This document shows, piece after piece, positions 46,838 to 56,452 of a stretch of 64,000 nucleotides of DNA. A program made the translations under genes and the position numbers. Each line of letters begins with the position of its first letter. Positions within the stretch are counted from its first letter, which is position 1. This stretch comes from an uncultured Campylobacter sp. (GTDB taxonomy: Bacteria; Campylobacterota; Campylobacteria; Campylobacterales; Campylobacteraceae), in the NCBI RefSeq assembly GCF_938015785.1, contig NZ_CALLWC010000032.1, positions 3,007 through 67,006 of the forward strand, in the 5' to 3' direction. Below the pieces are notes generated by a model. That model saw only the letters and a list, made by a program, of their open reading frames with translations, ran no database searches and was not told where the DNA came from.

Positions 46838-47323
46838 CTATTGAGCTAAGGATTGACAAAGATCATCAGCGTGATTGCAGTCGAATGAGCCTACATTTCT
46901 ATCTTTATTTGCACCGGAAGTAGGTATACTAGCTCTTGTTGGATAATAAGTAAAGTTAGTACTTTTGCCTGCTACGGTAGCCGTATATGTAGATGTAGCA
47001 TTATCGTTGCCATTTCTAACCAAAGTCCAGCCGTTTCTACCGCCATCTCTCATAGGATAGATAGGTTGCTGCAAAACGCCATCAAAAAGAGTGGCATTGT
47101 CTGAACCCTCCAAAGCAGGCCACGTAGTCACGCCCCTCATCATATTCTCGCTTCTAACTAGCGAAAGTCCGCTTCTAATGGCAGCGATGTCTCCGCGCAT
47201 CTTAGCGATCGTAGCATCATCGCGCGTAGCAGCTAATCTAGGCACCGCGATGCCCGCCAAAATACCTAAAACGACGATGACGAAAACAAGCTCTATCATC
47301 GTAAAAGCTTTTAAATTTTTCAT
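46838..47323 (-). CDS. Type II secretion/competence-type pseudopilin
   Basis: A 161-residue protein with a class III signal: short basic leader MKNLKA, then FTMIELVFVIVVLGILAGIA, cleaved before Phe with the conserved Glu at +5. The -1 residue is Ala rather than the usual Gly, as I recall for other Campylobacter pseudopilins. The C-terminal domain has two cysteines (FDCNHADDLC). In Campylobacter such pseudopilins serve the type II secretion-like DNA-uptake machinery; that role is inferred. Four bases separate it from priA, so they form one transcript. Confidence 0.85.
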   Translation of the reverse strand: MKNLKAFTMIELVFVIVVLGILAGIAVPRLAATRDDATIAKMRGDIAAIRSGLSLVRSENMMRGVTTWPALEGSDNATLFDGVLQQPIYPMRDGGRNGWTLVRNGNDNATSTYTATVAGKSTNFTYYPTRASIPTSGANKDRNVGSFDCNHADDLCQSLAQ

Positions 47324-47417
47324 GTTAAATCCTTTGATTTAAAGTGGGATGATTATAGCCAAATTTAAATAAAATTAATTTTAGTTGAAGAAAAAATCCT
47401 GCATTTTAAATGGAATT

Positions 47418-48476
47418 TTATGAAATTTCATTAAATTCTGCGATTTTTTGTCCGAATTTCACGGACGTATCAGTCGGGGTTTCAAATTTTAAAAACTCGC
47501 TTTGCGCTACGAGCACGATCGTCGAACCCAGCTCAAAATTTCCCAAATGATCGCCCTTTTTAAAGTTTAAATTTTCATATTCGTAAAGCGCCTCAGATCT
47601 ACTTGCGCATGCATTCGTCTGTATTCGTGCATCGAAATCAAATCTCATCTTGCCGACGTTTAAAGCACCCACGAAAACCATCCATAAAATCCCGCCGTTA
47701 CGTATCTTGCACTTTAAAATCACTCGCTCATTTTTAGCGTAGAGGTTTGGAATTTTAAGTAAAAATTTCTTCGCCACGCTGTAGAGATCGGCAGGGATAT
47801 AAAGCGCCTGCAGCACGCTCAGATCGCACGGCGCATGATAATGATGATAATCGCGCGGGCTTAGATAGATGTTTGCGTAGCTTAAATTTACGCCCTTTGT
47901 ATTTACGCCGCCTCGGGCGTCCTCTGCGCTCGTTTCGCGGCTCGCGCCGTTTTCATTGCTATAAATTTCAGCCTGCACGCCGCTTGTAGCATAAGTTGCG
48001 CCGCTTTCATCGCTTCTAATTTTTGCTTGCGCGGCGCGAAATTTCATCCCTGCGCCGGCATCTTTTGTGCATCCGGTTCCAACCTCGCCGCTCCCGTTCG
48101 TAGCAACCGCCCCGTCATCTAAATTTTTAACCGCTCCGCCGCTTTCGCTTGCCGTAAAAGTGCGACCAAGCAGCTCGCTAAGGCTATATTCGCAGCCCTT
48201 CACGCTAAAAGCTCGCATATCGGCGCAGGTCCCGCTCTCAAAGATCACGCCGTCGCTAGGGCTTATAAAAGCCGTCTCATCTGCCGCTATCTCGCGCGGA
48301 CTCAGCAAGCGGCGAGTAAAAAGCGCGTTTAGGCTCGCGTAGCTTTGCGGCGGATCAAATTCGCTCATATCGATTTTAAAAAATTCCACATATTTGCGGT
48401 TGATAAAATTTTGTATAAATTTAGGGAATTTCACCGCGGCGATAACTCCGAAAATCCTCGAAATAAAACTTCTCAT
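47418..48476 (-). CDS. psd: Phosphatidylserine decarboxylase with in-frame insert
   Basis: A 352-residue Psd; Campylobacter relatives are about 265. The pyruvoyl-forming LGST is at about 313-317 (FELGSTIVLV), and SPSDGVIFE and YLSPRDYHHYHAP are conserved family blocks. Residues about 108-200 (between LGRTF and VNLSYANIYL) are a low-complexity insert with weaker RAATTY content than in priA. It makes phosphatidylethanolamine at the inner membrane. It begins one base before the metallophosphoesterase stop, as a pair. Confidence 0.92.
   Translation of the reverse strand: MRSFISRIFGVIAAVKFPKFIQNFINRKYVEFFKIDMSEFDPPQSYASLNALFTRRLLSPREIAADETAFISPSDGVIFESGTCADMRAFSVKGCEYSLSELLGRTFTASESGGAVKNLDDGAVATNGSGEVGTGCTKDAGAGMKFRAAQAKIRSDESGATYATSGVQAEIYSNENGASRETSAEDARGGVNTKGVNLSYANIYLSPRDYHHYHAPCDLSVLQALYIPADLYSVAKKFLLKIPNLYAKNERVILKCKIRNGGILWMVFVGALNVGKMRFDFDARIQTNACASRSEALYEYENLNFKKGDHLGNFELGSTIVLVAQSEFLKFETPTDTSVKFGQKIAEFNEIS
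47870..48140. repeat. Low-complexity insert in psd with modest RAATTY content
   Basis: About four RAATTY sites in 270 bases; the encoded residues are rich in Gly, Ala, Ser and Asp (KNLDDG, MKFRA, AEIYSNENG). It is possibly a decayed or differently composed insert of the same type. Confidence 0.5.
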
Positions 48477-49604
48477 CTATGCCTTTCTAAGCTTAAGCAG
48501 CGCGATCTCGGCATCCGCAAAGACCCTTATCGGCGGGCCCCAAAACCCTACGCCGCTGCTTACGTAAATTTGCTTCAGCCCGTCGTTATACAGCCCGTAA
48601 AGATACTTCTGGCTAAGCAGCACTAAAAGCGTCCACGGAAAAATTTGCCCCGCGTGCGTGTGTCCGCAGATACACAGATCGACCTCGTCGCGCACGAAAT
48701 CCACGACGTATTTTGGCTGATGAGCGAGTAAAATTTTAGGCTTATCGGGATCAGCCTGCGCTAACGCAGCGCTTAGATCTGGCTGCATGTATCCGAAGCG
48801 AAAGCCGCTAAGATCGTGCACGCCCATTAAATTTAGCCCTTCAAATTCCACGCTTTCGTTTTGCAGCACTCGCACGCCCGCTTTTTGCATCGCCGCGATA
48901 AGTCCGATTGCTTCGCCGCGGTAATATTCGTGGTTGCCCGCGACGAAAAAGATAGGCTTTTTGATCGCCTCAAGAGGCTGCAAAATATCCCCGAGCTCAT
49001 CTGAGCGCAGATCAAACATATCGCCTACTATTAGCAGCGCGTCATAATTTAGCGAGTTTATCTGCGCTACGACGCCTTGTAAAAACTCCTTTTTCAAAAA
49101 CTCGCCCAGATGCACGTCCGAGATGACGGCAAAACTTAGCTCGCGAGCTAAGTTTTTGATTTTTATTTCGCGCTCGGTGATTTTTGGAATTTTTAGTGCA
49201 TTATAAAGCCCCTTAAAAATATAGCTAAACGCCATTATTACAAAGGTTACATCGATAAAAGTTTTTAAAAATTTTCGTCTGTTTTCGCTAAATTTAACCA
49301 CATGCGCGGCGGCGCTTAGCACATCGTAAGCAAGGCAGATAAAAAAGAGCGAAAAGGACGCTGCCATGCAAAATACGCAAGCTTTATAGAGCAGCTCATT
49401 TTTAAAGCTTCCATTAAGCCCAAAACCCGCAAAAAATATTGCATCTAAAATTGCTAAAGCTACGCAAAGTAAGCTCAAGACAGGGCGAAACGTAGCGAAG
49501 CCTTTATATGGCGCAAAACGCGCACTGATCGATCTGTAGACGTAAAGATTAAAAAACAGAAATAAAACCGTGCCGACAATCGGGAAAATATAGGCGCTTT
49601 TCAA
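48477..49604 (-). CDS. Membrane-anchored metallophosphoesterase
   Basis: A 375-residue protein with four N-terminal membrane segments, then a calcineurin-like phosphoesterase domain: SDVHLGEF (about 157), GDMFDLRSDEL (about 195), GNHEYYRGE (about 221) and CGHTHAGQIFPW (about 311). These supply the His and Asp ligands of the dinuclear metal site. Relatives include the YkuE/LpxH-like class; the substrate is unknown. It directly precedes psd, as I recall in C. jejuni, hinting at a role in lipid metabolism. Confidence 0.9.
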   Translation of the reverse strand: MKSAYIFPIVGTVLFLFFNLYVYRSISARFAPYKGFATFRPVLSLLCVALAILDAIFFAGFGLNGSFKNELLYKACVFCMAASFSLFFICLAYDVLSAAAHVVKFSENRRKFLKTFIDVTFVIMAFSYIFKGLYNALKIPKITEREIKIKNLARELSFAVISDVHLGEFLKKEFLQGVVAQINSLNYDALLIVGDMFDLRSDELGDILQPLEAIKKPIFFVAGNHEYYRGEAIGLIAAMQKAGVRVLQNESVEFEGLNLMGVHDLSGFRFGYMQPDLSAALAQADPDKPKILLAHQPKYVVDFVRDEVDLCICGHTHAGQIFPWTLLVLLSQKYLYGLYNDGLKQIYVSSGVGFWGPPIRVFADAEIALLKLRKA

Positions 49605-49607
49605 ACT

Positions 49608-50246
49608 CTAGCCTTGGATATACTCATCCAGCTTATCTTTATCAAAGCCCGTGATTTCTTGCTTATCGTCTAAAATTAGCGCGCCGCTCTTTTTAAATTT
49701 AGTGATGGTGCGCGAAAATGTTTCGGGGGTGACATTTAGAATTTTGGCTATTCTAGTGTACTTTGTGCTCATAAAAATATCAAAATTTTCGTTGATAAAC
49801 TTAGCGATTTTGCCGTCGCAGTTAAGCACGACTTGATTATCAAAGACCGCATTTAGCGCGCGGATCTTCTCAGACATCGATTTTAAAAGCTCCAGGCAAA
49901 TTTTAGGATCGCTCATAAACTCGTTTTTAAATTTTTCATAATCGATCTTTAGCACCTCGCCGTTTGTCGAAAACACGCCGCTTGCAGGATAGCTCGTCTC
50001 TTCGAAATTTACCATCTCCGCCACGAGCGAGATGGGGCGTATCTCGCGCATATGGATCTCACGCCCCTTTGCGGAGGTTTTATAGATTTTTAAAATTCCT
50101 TTTAGCAGGATTAATAGATACTGCGAGCGCTCGCCCTCGAAAAATAAAATTTCGCCCTTTTTGTAGCTTTTATGGATGCTAATCTGCTCCAAACGATCGA
50201 TTTGCGCTGCGCTTAGAGCTTTAAAATAAGGGATTCTCTCAAGCAT
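49608..50246 (-). CDS. Crp/Fnr-family transcriptional regulator
   Basis: A 212-residue regulator. The N-terminal cyclic-nucleotide-like fold shows KKGEILFFEGERSQYLLILL (about 29-48), and the C-terminal helix-turn-helix is RIAKILNVTPETFSRTITKF (about 168-187). The iron-sulfur cysteines of Fnr are absent, with only two scattered cysteines. The signal is unknown; nitrosative or redox sensing by related Campylobacter proteins is a possibility. The stop lies 3 bases from the phosphoesterase start. Confidence 0.88.
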   Translation of the reverse strand: MLERIPYFKALSAAQIDRLEQISIHKSYKKGEILFFEGERSQYLLILLKGILKIYKTSAKGREIHMREIRPISLVAEMVNFEETSYPASGVFSTNGEVLKIDYEKFKNEFMSDPKICLELLKSMSEKIRALNAVFDNQVVLNCDGKIAKFINENFDIFMSTKYTRIAKILNVTPETFSRTITKFKKSGALILDDKQEITGFDKDKLDEYIQG

Positions 50247-50255
50247 CGCCGCGAC

Positions 50256-50657
50256 CTATTTTTTAAGCAGGTCTCTTATCTCGGTAAGAAGTTTAATCTC
50301 TTCGCTAGGCTCCGCAGGTGCGGCAGGTTCCGGCGCAGGAGCAGGTTTTTTAAGCTTATTGATCGCCTTGATCGCGCAGAATATACAAAATGCGATGATT
50401 ATAAAATCGACCGTTACTTGGATAAACGAGCCGTAGTTTATCGTAACGGCCGGGGTCTGCCCCACCGCTTCTTTTAGCACGATCTTAAGATCGGTAAAAT
50501 TCATGCCTCCCGTAAGAAGTCCTAAAACCGGCATCATGATGTCGCTTACGAGCGAGGTTACGATCTTACCGAAAGCCCCGCCGATGACGACGCCCACCGC
50601 CATATCGATGACGTTGCCTTTCATCGCGAATTCTTTGAATTCCTGAATGAAACTCAT
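50256..50657 (-). CDS. mscL: Large-conductance mechanosensitive channel
   Basis: A 133-residue MscL with the diagnostic start [20 protein letters not shown], the first pore helix [20 protein letters not shown] and the second helix [19 protein letters not shown]. The C-terminal bundle ends [11 protein letters not shown]. It releases solutes on hypo-osmotic shock. It has a good GGAGAC site. Confidence 0.97.
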   Translation of the reverse strand: MSFIQEFKEFAMKGNVIDMAVGVVIGGAFGKIVTSLVSDIMMPVLGLLTGGMNFTDLKIVLKEAVGQTPAVTINYGSFIQVTVDFIIIAFCIFCAIKAINKLKKPAPAPEPAAPAEPSEEIKLLTEIRDLLKK

Positions 50658-50733
50658 ATTGTCTCCTTAAATAAAATGCGCCGATATTAGCCTATTTTTG
50701 CTTTGTTTTTGCTTTTTATTAGGAAGTAAAAAG

Positions 50734-50739
50734 TATAAT
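50734..50739 (+). promoter_or_regulatory. Probable -10 box for gltX
   Basis: TATAAT in AAAAGTATAATCCC, 33 bases before the TTG start, with T-rich sequence around 50700-50720. Confidence 0.6.
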
Positions 50740-50771
50740 CCCAGCTTAAATTTAAACCCAAAGGACCTAAA

Positions 50772-52088
50772 TTGTATCGCTTCGCTCCGTCGCCCACCGG
50801 CGATATGCATATCGGAAATTTACGCGCGGCTATCTTTAACTACATCTGCTCGCTGCAAGATAAAAGCGGCTTTATTTTGCGCATCGAGGATACCGACACT
50901 GCGCGCAATATCGAAGGCAAAGATCAAGAGATTATTGAAATTTTAAAGCGCTTCGGCATCTCGTGGCAGAGCCTGTATTATCAAAATAAAAATTTAAAAT
51001 TTCATCAGCAGTTCGCTGCTAAGCTACTCTCCGAGAAAAAGGCGTTTTGCTGTTTTTGCAGCGAGGAGGAACTGGAAGCGAAAAAGCAAGCCGCAAAGGA
51101 CGCGGGCGAGGCGTATCGCTACGACGGGCACTGCGAGCATTTAAGCGACGAAGAGGTGCTTGGCTGCGAAAAGCCTTTTACCATCCGCCTCAAAAAACCT
51201 GATCACGCGCTGGAATTTACCGACGCGATCAAGGGCCGTATCGCATTTGAGCCGCAGAATATCGACAGCTTCGTCATCATGCGCGCGGACAAGACGCCAA
51301 CTTATAACTTCGCCTGCGCCTGCGACGATATGATGCAGGGCGTGAGCTTCGTAATCCGCGGCGAGGATCACGTCTCAAACACCCCGAAGCAAAACTGGAT
51401 CCGCCAAAGCCTCGGCTACGACGGCGAGATCAAATACGCCCACCTGCCAATCATATTAAATTCCGAAGGCAAAAAGATGAGCAAGCGCGAGGATAGCTCC
51501 TCGGTAAAATGGCTGCTTCAAAGCGGCTACCTGCCCGAGGCGATCGCAAACTATCTGATCCTGCTGGGCAACAAAACGCCGCGCGAGGTCTTTAGTATGG
51601 ATGAGGCGGTGGAGTTTTTCGACATCGCTAAAATTTCAAAAAGCCCGGCTAAATTTGACGAGGACAAACTCGCCTTTATAAACCGCGAGCATATCAAAAG
51701 AGCGAGCGAGCAGCGCCTAGCGGAGCTTTTTGAGCTTGAGTCCAGATTTGCGCCTTTGATAAAATTTTACACTCAAGAAGCGAGCCTTATCCCGCAAATT
51801 AAAGAAAAGATCGCAGCGATCTACGGCGCGAAAGATATCCCGCAGGAGTGGGCGGCGCAGGCGCAGGCGCTGCGAGAGGCGATCTTAAATTTATTAAGCT
51901 CAAACGGCGCTCCAATGGAATTTAATGATTTCAAAGCGGCGCTTTCGCAGGCTACAAATTTAAAAGGCAAGAGCCTGTTTATGCCACTTAGGTTTTTACT
52001 GACCGGCGCACCTCACGGACCGGAGCTTAGCGAGCTGTATCCGCTGATCCGCGCCGATTTAAAGGAGATACTCGATGCTACTAAATAG
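50772..52088 (+). CDS. gltX: Glutamyl-tRNA synthetase
   Basis: A 438-residue class I synthetase starting at TTG (50772), preceded by AAGGA. The HIGH motif reads HIGN in [16 protein letters not shown], and KMSKR is at about 235-239 (GKKMSKRED). Campylobacter commonly has two GltX, one of which also charges tRNA(Gln); the one here cannot be assigned from sequence alone. It overlaps yggT by 14 bases. Confidence 0.94.
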   Translation: MYRFAPSPTGDMHIGNLRAAIFNYICSLQDKSGFILRIEDTDTARNIEGKDQEIIEILKRFGISWQSLYYQNKNLKFHQQFAAKLLSEKKAFCCFCSEEELEAKKQAAKDAGEAYRYDGHCEHLSDEEVLGCEKPFTIRLKKPDHALEFTDAIKGRIAFEPQNIDSFVIMRADKTPTYNFACACDDMMQGVSFVIRGEDHVSNTPKQNWIRQSLGYDGEIKYAHLPIILNSEGKKMSKREDSSSVKWLLQSGYLPEAIANYLILLGNKTPREVFSMDEAVEFFDIAKISKSPAKFDEDKLAFINREHIKRASEQRLAELFELESRFAPLIKFYTQEASLIPQIKEKIAAIYGAKDIPQEWAAQAQALREAILNLLSSNGAPMEFNDFKAALSQATNLKGKSLFMPLRFLLTGAPHGPELSELYPLIRADLKEILDATK

Positions 52089-52371
52089 CGTATTTTACGG
52101 CATTTTAGTGAGTATTCACTACGTGATTCAAGCTTATATGATGCTAATTTTCGTCGCCTGCGTTTTGAGTTTCATCCGTCCAAATCCGTTCGGTAAATTT
52201 TATAAAATCATCCGCGTGATCTCTGCGCTTACGGAGCCCGCGTTCGCGCTGGTGCGCCGCTATCTGCCTACGACTTTCGGCGGCTTTGATCTTTCGCCGC
52301 TTCTCATCCTACTCGTGCTTAACTTCTTTGACAGCGCGATAATCTATATCATCAATAGGACGGTCATTTGA
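52075..52371 (+). CDS. YggT-family membrane protein
   Basis: A 98-residue protein with two hydrophobic regions and the family motif [27 protein letters not shown] block, followed by RRYLPT. The family is small, membrane-bound and linked to osmotic tolerance or division in various bacteria; its role is not established. It overlaps gltX upstream and the lytic transglycosylase downstream. Confidence 0.9.
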   Translation: MLLNSVFYGILVSIHYVIQAYMMLIFVACVLSFIRPNPFGKFYKIIRVISALTEPAFALVRRYLPTTFGGFDLSPLLILLVLNFFDSAIIYIINRTVI

Positions 52372-54032
52372 AAATATTTCTGAAATTTAGCCTTGTTTTG
52401 GGACTGCTGTGCGCCGCAAGTAGCGGTAAAATTTTAAGCTACGAGGAGATCAAAAACGAGCCAAAATCCCTAGCCAAGGACTATTACATCTATCGCTTGA
52501 TCGATGAGACGAAATACAACAAAGCGGAGATTAGAGCTTTAAAACAAAGCATCTTTCGCTACAAGGGCAAACTAAAAGAGAAGCTAGATAGAATTTTCGG
52601 CGCCATTCGCCCTCCTAAGCGTCCGGATCGCTGCGCAGGAGTAACGGCGGCAAATATTTTAGATGCAAATTTAACATGCAAAAAGGCGCGCTCATATCCA
52701 AATTTTATCGCCAAGCTAAGCCCGTCCGTGCGCGAGACACTCGCTTCGCAACTAGAGAGTCACCAAGACGCGGCTTCGCGAAACGCCGTAAATTTACTGC
52801 GCGGATTTAACGACGAAAATCCGAGCGAGTATTTTATGCAGAGCCGCAACGCGCAAAACTACTTTTTATATTACGACTACTTAAAAGGTGCGGGCAAAGA
52901 CGCTCTGATCGATATCGACGCCGACGCAGCCTTCGTAAGCGAACTGGCTTCGCAAAAAGGCTTCAAAGCGGTTCTCAACGACGCGCTAATCAACCGCAAA
53001 TACCCGCACTTGCGCCGCTCGCTCACGGGCGTCGATCCGCTGGCCGTGGAGAAAGACGTAGCGTTTATGCTGGGCGTAAATGCCGTCATGCAGAATGATG
53101 AAGGGGCGGCGCTTGCGTTTTTTAGCCGCGCAGCAGCGAGCTTTGAGAAGCCTCACGATGTACACAATGCGAAATTTTGGATCTACCTGCTAAATGGAGA
53201 TCAAAATGTCTTGCGCCAGCTTGCTAGCAGCGATTATTACAGCCTCTACGCGCTGTACGCCAAAGAGGTCTTAGGGGATAGGAATTTAAACATAATCATC
53301 CCAAATCCTGCTAAAAATTCCATCGAAGGCTACGATATTACCGATCCTTTCGCTTGGGTTCGCACAAAAAATAGCGCTGATCGGATGTCGCGCCCGCAGC
53401 TTTTGGAATTTGCCAAAAAATTCGACACCAAGCAAAGCATCGGCGAGTACTCATACATCATGAATAAAGCAAGCGGCGGTAAGGACAACTTCTATCCAAC
53501 GCCGTTTATGGAATATATCGGCGATGGCGACAACCGCCGCAAGGCGCTAATTTTAGCGCTTGCGCGCCAAGAGAGCCGCTTCGTGCCCGCATCGGTTTCT
53601 ACCTCGTACGCACTCGGAATGATGCAATTTATGCCGTTTTTGGCTAATGAGATCGGCAAAAAGCAACTCAAAATCGACGGCTTCGATCAAGACGATATGT
53701 TCCGCCCGGAAGTCGCTTACCGCTTCGCCAACATCCACATCGACTGGCTGGAGCGTAAAATTTACAGCCCGGTTTTCATCGCATACGCTTACAACGGCGG
53801 GCTCGGGCTCGTCAAAAAGATGCTTCAGCGCGGCGATATGTTTAATAAGGGCAAATTCGAGCCGTGGCTTAGCATGGAGCTCGTGCCGTATGCCGAGAGC
53901 AGGGACTACGGCAAAAAGGTACTCGCAAATTTTATCATCTACTCGCAGATCCTCGATCCGCGCGCGAAAGTCTCGGTGCAACAGGAGCTACAAGATCTGC
54001 TGATACCGAGCAGAAGCGACAGCTTCCGCTAA
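52368..54032 (+). CDS. slt: Soluble lytic murein transglycosylase
   Basis: A 554-residue periplasmic enzyme starting at a TTG that overlaps the yggT stop by 4 bases, with AGGA upstream. A signal peptide ([19 protein letters not shown]) is followed by an alpha-superhelical region. The catalytic domain has ALARQESRFVP with the acid Glu (about 402), YALGMMQFMP, and AYNGG (about 474). It cleaves peptidoglycan to 1,6-anhydromuropeptides. The gltX-yggT-slt order is as I recall in C. jejuni. Confidence 0.93.
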   Translation: MKIFLKFSLVLGLLCAASSGKILSYEEIKNEPKSLAKDYYIYRLIDETKYNKAEIRALKQSIFRYKGKLKEKLDRIFGAIRPPKRPDRCAGVTAANILDANLTCKKARSYPNFIAKLSPSVRETLASQLESHQDAASRNAVNLLRGFNDENPSEYFMQSRNAQNYFLYYDYLKGAGKDALIDIDADAAFVSELASQKGFKAVLNDALINRKYPHLRRSLTGVDPLAVEKDVAFMLGVNAVMQNDEGAALAFFSRAAASFEKPHDVHNAKFWIYLLNGDQNVLRQLASSDYYSLYALYAKEVLGDRNLNIIIPNPAKNSIEGYDITDPFAWVRTKNSADRMSRPQLLEFAKKFDTKQSIGEYSYIMNKASGGKDNFYPTPFMEYIGDGDNRRKALILALARQESRFVPASVSTSYALGMMQFMPFLANEIGKKQLKIDGFDQDDMFRPEVAYRFANIHIDWLERKIYSPVFIAYAYNGGLGLVKKMLQRGDMFNKGKFEPWLSMELVPYAESRDYGKKVLANFIIYSQILDPRAKVSVQQELQDLLIPSRSDSFR

Positions 54033-54213
54033 GCCAGCAGCGGGCTTGAAGGATGATTTTAAGAGGCGGCGAGCGAGAAATTTTAAAAGCCGCCGCCTCA
54101 AAAGCGCGAAATTTGCCCGCTAAGAGCTTAGACGAGCAGATCAAAACGGCGAAATTTCATCTTTTAACGCCAAATAAGGGCTCTTTCCCACCCTGCATGA
54201 AAGGCGGCACGCC

Positions 54214-54429
54214 ATGCAAATTATCGCGACCGCAGTTCTCATAGTAGCCGCCTTTTTGTGCGTATCGTTATTGAAAGACGAAAAGAAGCGCTCCGCAAAT
54301 TTAGCGGCTTGTTTGTTTTTTATGGCGCTTGCGTATTGCGTGCAATTCGGCGTAGGAGACGATAGCTACACCCGAGCGGGCGGCGCAGCGCTGATAGTCT
54401 TTTTTATCTTTGCGCTTGCTTTTTTTTGA
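54214..54429 (+). CDS. Small membrane protein of unknown function
   Basis: A 71-residue protein with two or three hydrophobic segments (IATAVLIVAAFLCVSLL, ACLFFMALAYCVQF, AALIVFFIFALAFF) and a short basic loop. An AAAGG site lies about 11 bases upstream, longer than usual. Its membrane character argues for a real gene, but no family was recognised. An overlapping 63-codon frame at 54053-54244 is a weaker alternative. Confidence 0.55.
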   Translation: MQIIATAVLIVAAFLCVSLLKDEKKRSANLAACLFFMALAYCVQFGVGDDSYTRAGGAALIVFFIFALAFF

Positions 54430-54862
54430 GCTTTATTTCTGGGGCGACGAGCTTTAAAATATAAAAATTTATTTAAATTTTGTCGCAGCGTTTTGTGAGC
54501 GATTAAATTAACGCCCGAGCGTAAAATTTTAAGTAGCGTGAAATCAAAATCAGGCGTTTTCGGCTATGGAATTTAAACAGATAAACTATCCGCAGCTTAT
54601 CCGCCGCAAAGGCTGCGACAAGTTTAAATTTAGCCGCTTTGCAGCTTGTTTGCTTGTTTGCGATGCTTTAAAATTTCGTAACTTCAGATATGCAAGCCGC
54701 CGTTTTAAAATTTCGGCAAGTTTTAAATTTTAAATTTGCGCTTGCCGACCGCGCCGTTTTAGCGAATTTAACTGCACGGAGCTCGCGAGCGCAAGATGAT
54801 TTAATTTTACAACCTTAACTCCGCACGAGCTTCGGCGGAATAAAATTTAGCGATTAAATTTG
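54430..54862. other. Gene-free RAATTY-rich stretch
   Basis: About 430 bases with many AAATTT and AAAATTTT words; nothing else seen. Confidence 0.5.
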
Positions 54863-55819
54863 CTATTTGAAAAGCCCTTTGATCTTGCCGAAAAGCGACT
54901 TCTCGCCGCCTGCGGAGGTTTCGTCTTCATGATCTTCCGCGGCGGAATTCTCACTGCTGCCTTTTATCATATCGCCGCTGCATGGGACAGAATTCTCGCC
55001 GCTTGCTTTCGTTGTGCCGCCATCCGCTTCCATCACACTGCCGCCGCTCGTTGCATTGGCGCCGCGCGAGGCAGAATTCTCTCCGCCCGCAGTACCGCCT
55101 CCGCCTACCTTATCTCGCTCTATCGCTTCGCCGATCTGCTGCGCTGCGATTTCCGCGTAGATCAGCGCGCCCTGCGGATCGCAATTAAAAAGATTTGAAA
55201 ATGACTCGGACCTATTCAGATCGATCGGATTGGGCTCAACCACCTCGGTAGCCTCAAGCAGCCCTACTTCAAGCTCTGCGGCAGAATTTAGCGCCTTTAA
55301 AAACACGGGCAAATTCTGCGCATAAAACTCATCTATCGCCTCTTTTATCTCGCCGTCCACTTCATAATCGCGCAGCAGCTTCTGCACGCCATCGGCATTT
55401 AGATACGCGCCGCAGCAGTAGTTTTCGATGATCTCGTTGTGAATTTGCCCGCTAAATTCCGCTAAAAATTCCTTCGGCAAAACCTCGCGCCAATCGCTTA
55501 TGTAGGTTTTAAATTTAGAGCTTTGCTCCGCCAAAAAGCTAAACGCCGTGCCGCGCGTGTAAAAATACTCTCTAAAATAGCCCTGCGCCACGGCTATATG
55601 AAATCCGTGCGTTTTATTAAAAATCCCCTGCGTGCCGTACTGCAGCGCCGAGCGGAAGCCATCCGCATATTTTTCTACATAAAATTCATCCACCCCCGCT
55701 TCGCGCGCGATTTGGGCGATACTTTCAAAATCTCCCCTCTGCGCGAGCTTTAGCGGCTTAAAATACCACTGCGAAATTTCATCTTTGCCGATCGCATGGT
55801 AGCTTATGTCGTAGCCCAC
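54863..55819 (-). CDS. Unknown cytoplasmic protein with GENSA-type tail
   Basis: A 318-residue protein starting MGYDISYHAIGKDEISQWYF. Residues 1-235 are soluble, with aromatic-rich helices and no motif I recognise. Residues about 240-303 are low-complexity (GENSASR, GENSVP, SENSAAE) coded by three GAATTC sites, ending in KSLFGKIKGLFK, an amphipathic helix that may touch the membrane. It precedes a lipoprotein gene upstream by 10 bases, so they share a transcript. Confidence 0.72.
   Translation of the reverse strand: MGYDISYHAIGKDEISQWYFKPLKLAQRGDFESIAQIAREAGVDEFYVEKYADGFRSALQYGTQGIFNKTHGFHIAVAQGYFREYFYTRGTAFSFLAEQSSKFKTYISDWREVLPKEFLAEFSGQIHNEIIENYCCGAYLNADGVQKLLRDYEVDGEIKEAIDEFYAQNLPVFLKALNSAAELEVGLLEATEVVEPNPIDLNRSESFSNLFNCDPQGALIYAEIAAQQIGEAIERDKVGGGGTAGGENSASRGANATSGGSVMEADGGTTKASGENSVPCSGDMIKGSSENSAAEDHEDETSAGGEKSLFGKIKGLFK
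54900..55100. repeat. GAATTC repeats coding the tail of the unknown protein
   Basis: Three GAATTC sites in about 130 bases, each read as GAG-AAT-TCT (ENS). It is a smaller version of the RAATTY arrays. Confidence 0.6.
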
Positions 55820-55829
55820 CCTCTCTCCT

Positions 55830-56351
55830 TTAATCTTTCAGATCGATCTGCGGCTGCCAATACAGCGACTTTGAAATTTTACGAAATTTCATCGTGGCAT
55901 CCAGACCATTTGAGGTGCGGTAGCTAAGCACCAGCTCGTCCTTATCGCTCTTAGGCGCGGTGATCTTGTAGCGGCTCGCCCAAGCAATCTTAAAGAGCTC
56001 CTTTTGCAAAAGCGGATCTCCGTCGTGCAACGACGTTACGTTTGCGTTTACGCCGTTGATCTGCACCGCGAGGATCTGCACCTCTTTAGGATAGGAGGTG
56101 AGCAAAAACACTTCGTCCTCCGCGGCGTTTCTAAGCTCGGGCGCGACGGGATTTAGATAGGTCGCCACTGCCAAATAGCGATCGCCCGCGCGCACCGATT
56201 CAAATTTTTGCGTGTAGGCCGAAAACTCGTTTTTAAGCGGATCATGACGGGGATCGTTTGCGGAGCAGGAGTTTAAAAATAGCGCTAGCGCGGCTAGGAG
56301 CGCGCCCTTTAGCAGGCCGTTTAGCGCGCCACTAAAATCAAATTTCTTCAT
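55830..56351 (-). CDS. Lipoprotein of unknown function
   Basis: A 173-residue protein with a lipoprotein signal peptide ending FLNSCS, the Cys (about 29) being the lipidation site. The mature part is small, with mixed strands and helices and no motif I recognise (GDRYLAVATYLNP and LVLSYRTSNGLDATMKF look conserved). It is transcribed with the 318-residue unknown, divergent from mobB. Confidence 0.8.
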   Translation of the reverse strand: MKKFDFSGALNGLLKGALLAALALFLNSCSANDPRHDPLKNEFSAYTQKFESVRAGDRYLAVATYLNPVAPELRNAAEDEVFLLTSYPKEVQILAVQINGVNANVTSLHDGDPLLQKELFKIAWASRYKITAPKSDKDELVLSYRTSNGLDATMKFRKISKSLYWQPQIDLKD

Positions 56352-56452
56352 CGATCTTTCCTTTGAAATTTTAGGCGCATTCTAACGAATTTTGCTTTTT
56401 AAAAGGCTAAATTCGCTACAATCTGCTCATCTTAAAAAGCCGGATTTTAAAA

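Noticed and set aside
54053..54244. 63-codon open frame before the small membrane protein
   Set aside because: Could be real, but the AAGG abuts the ATG, the end overlaps the next start, and no family pattern is visible; left as uncertain.
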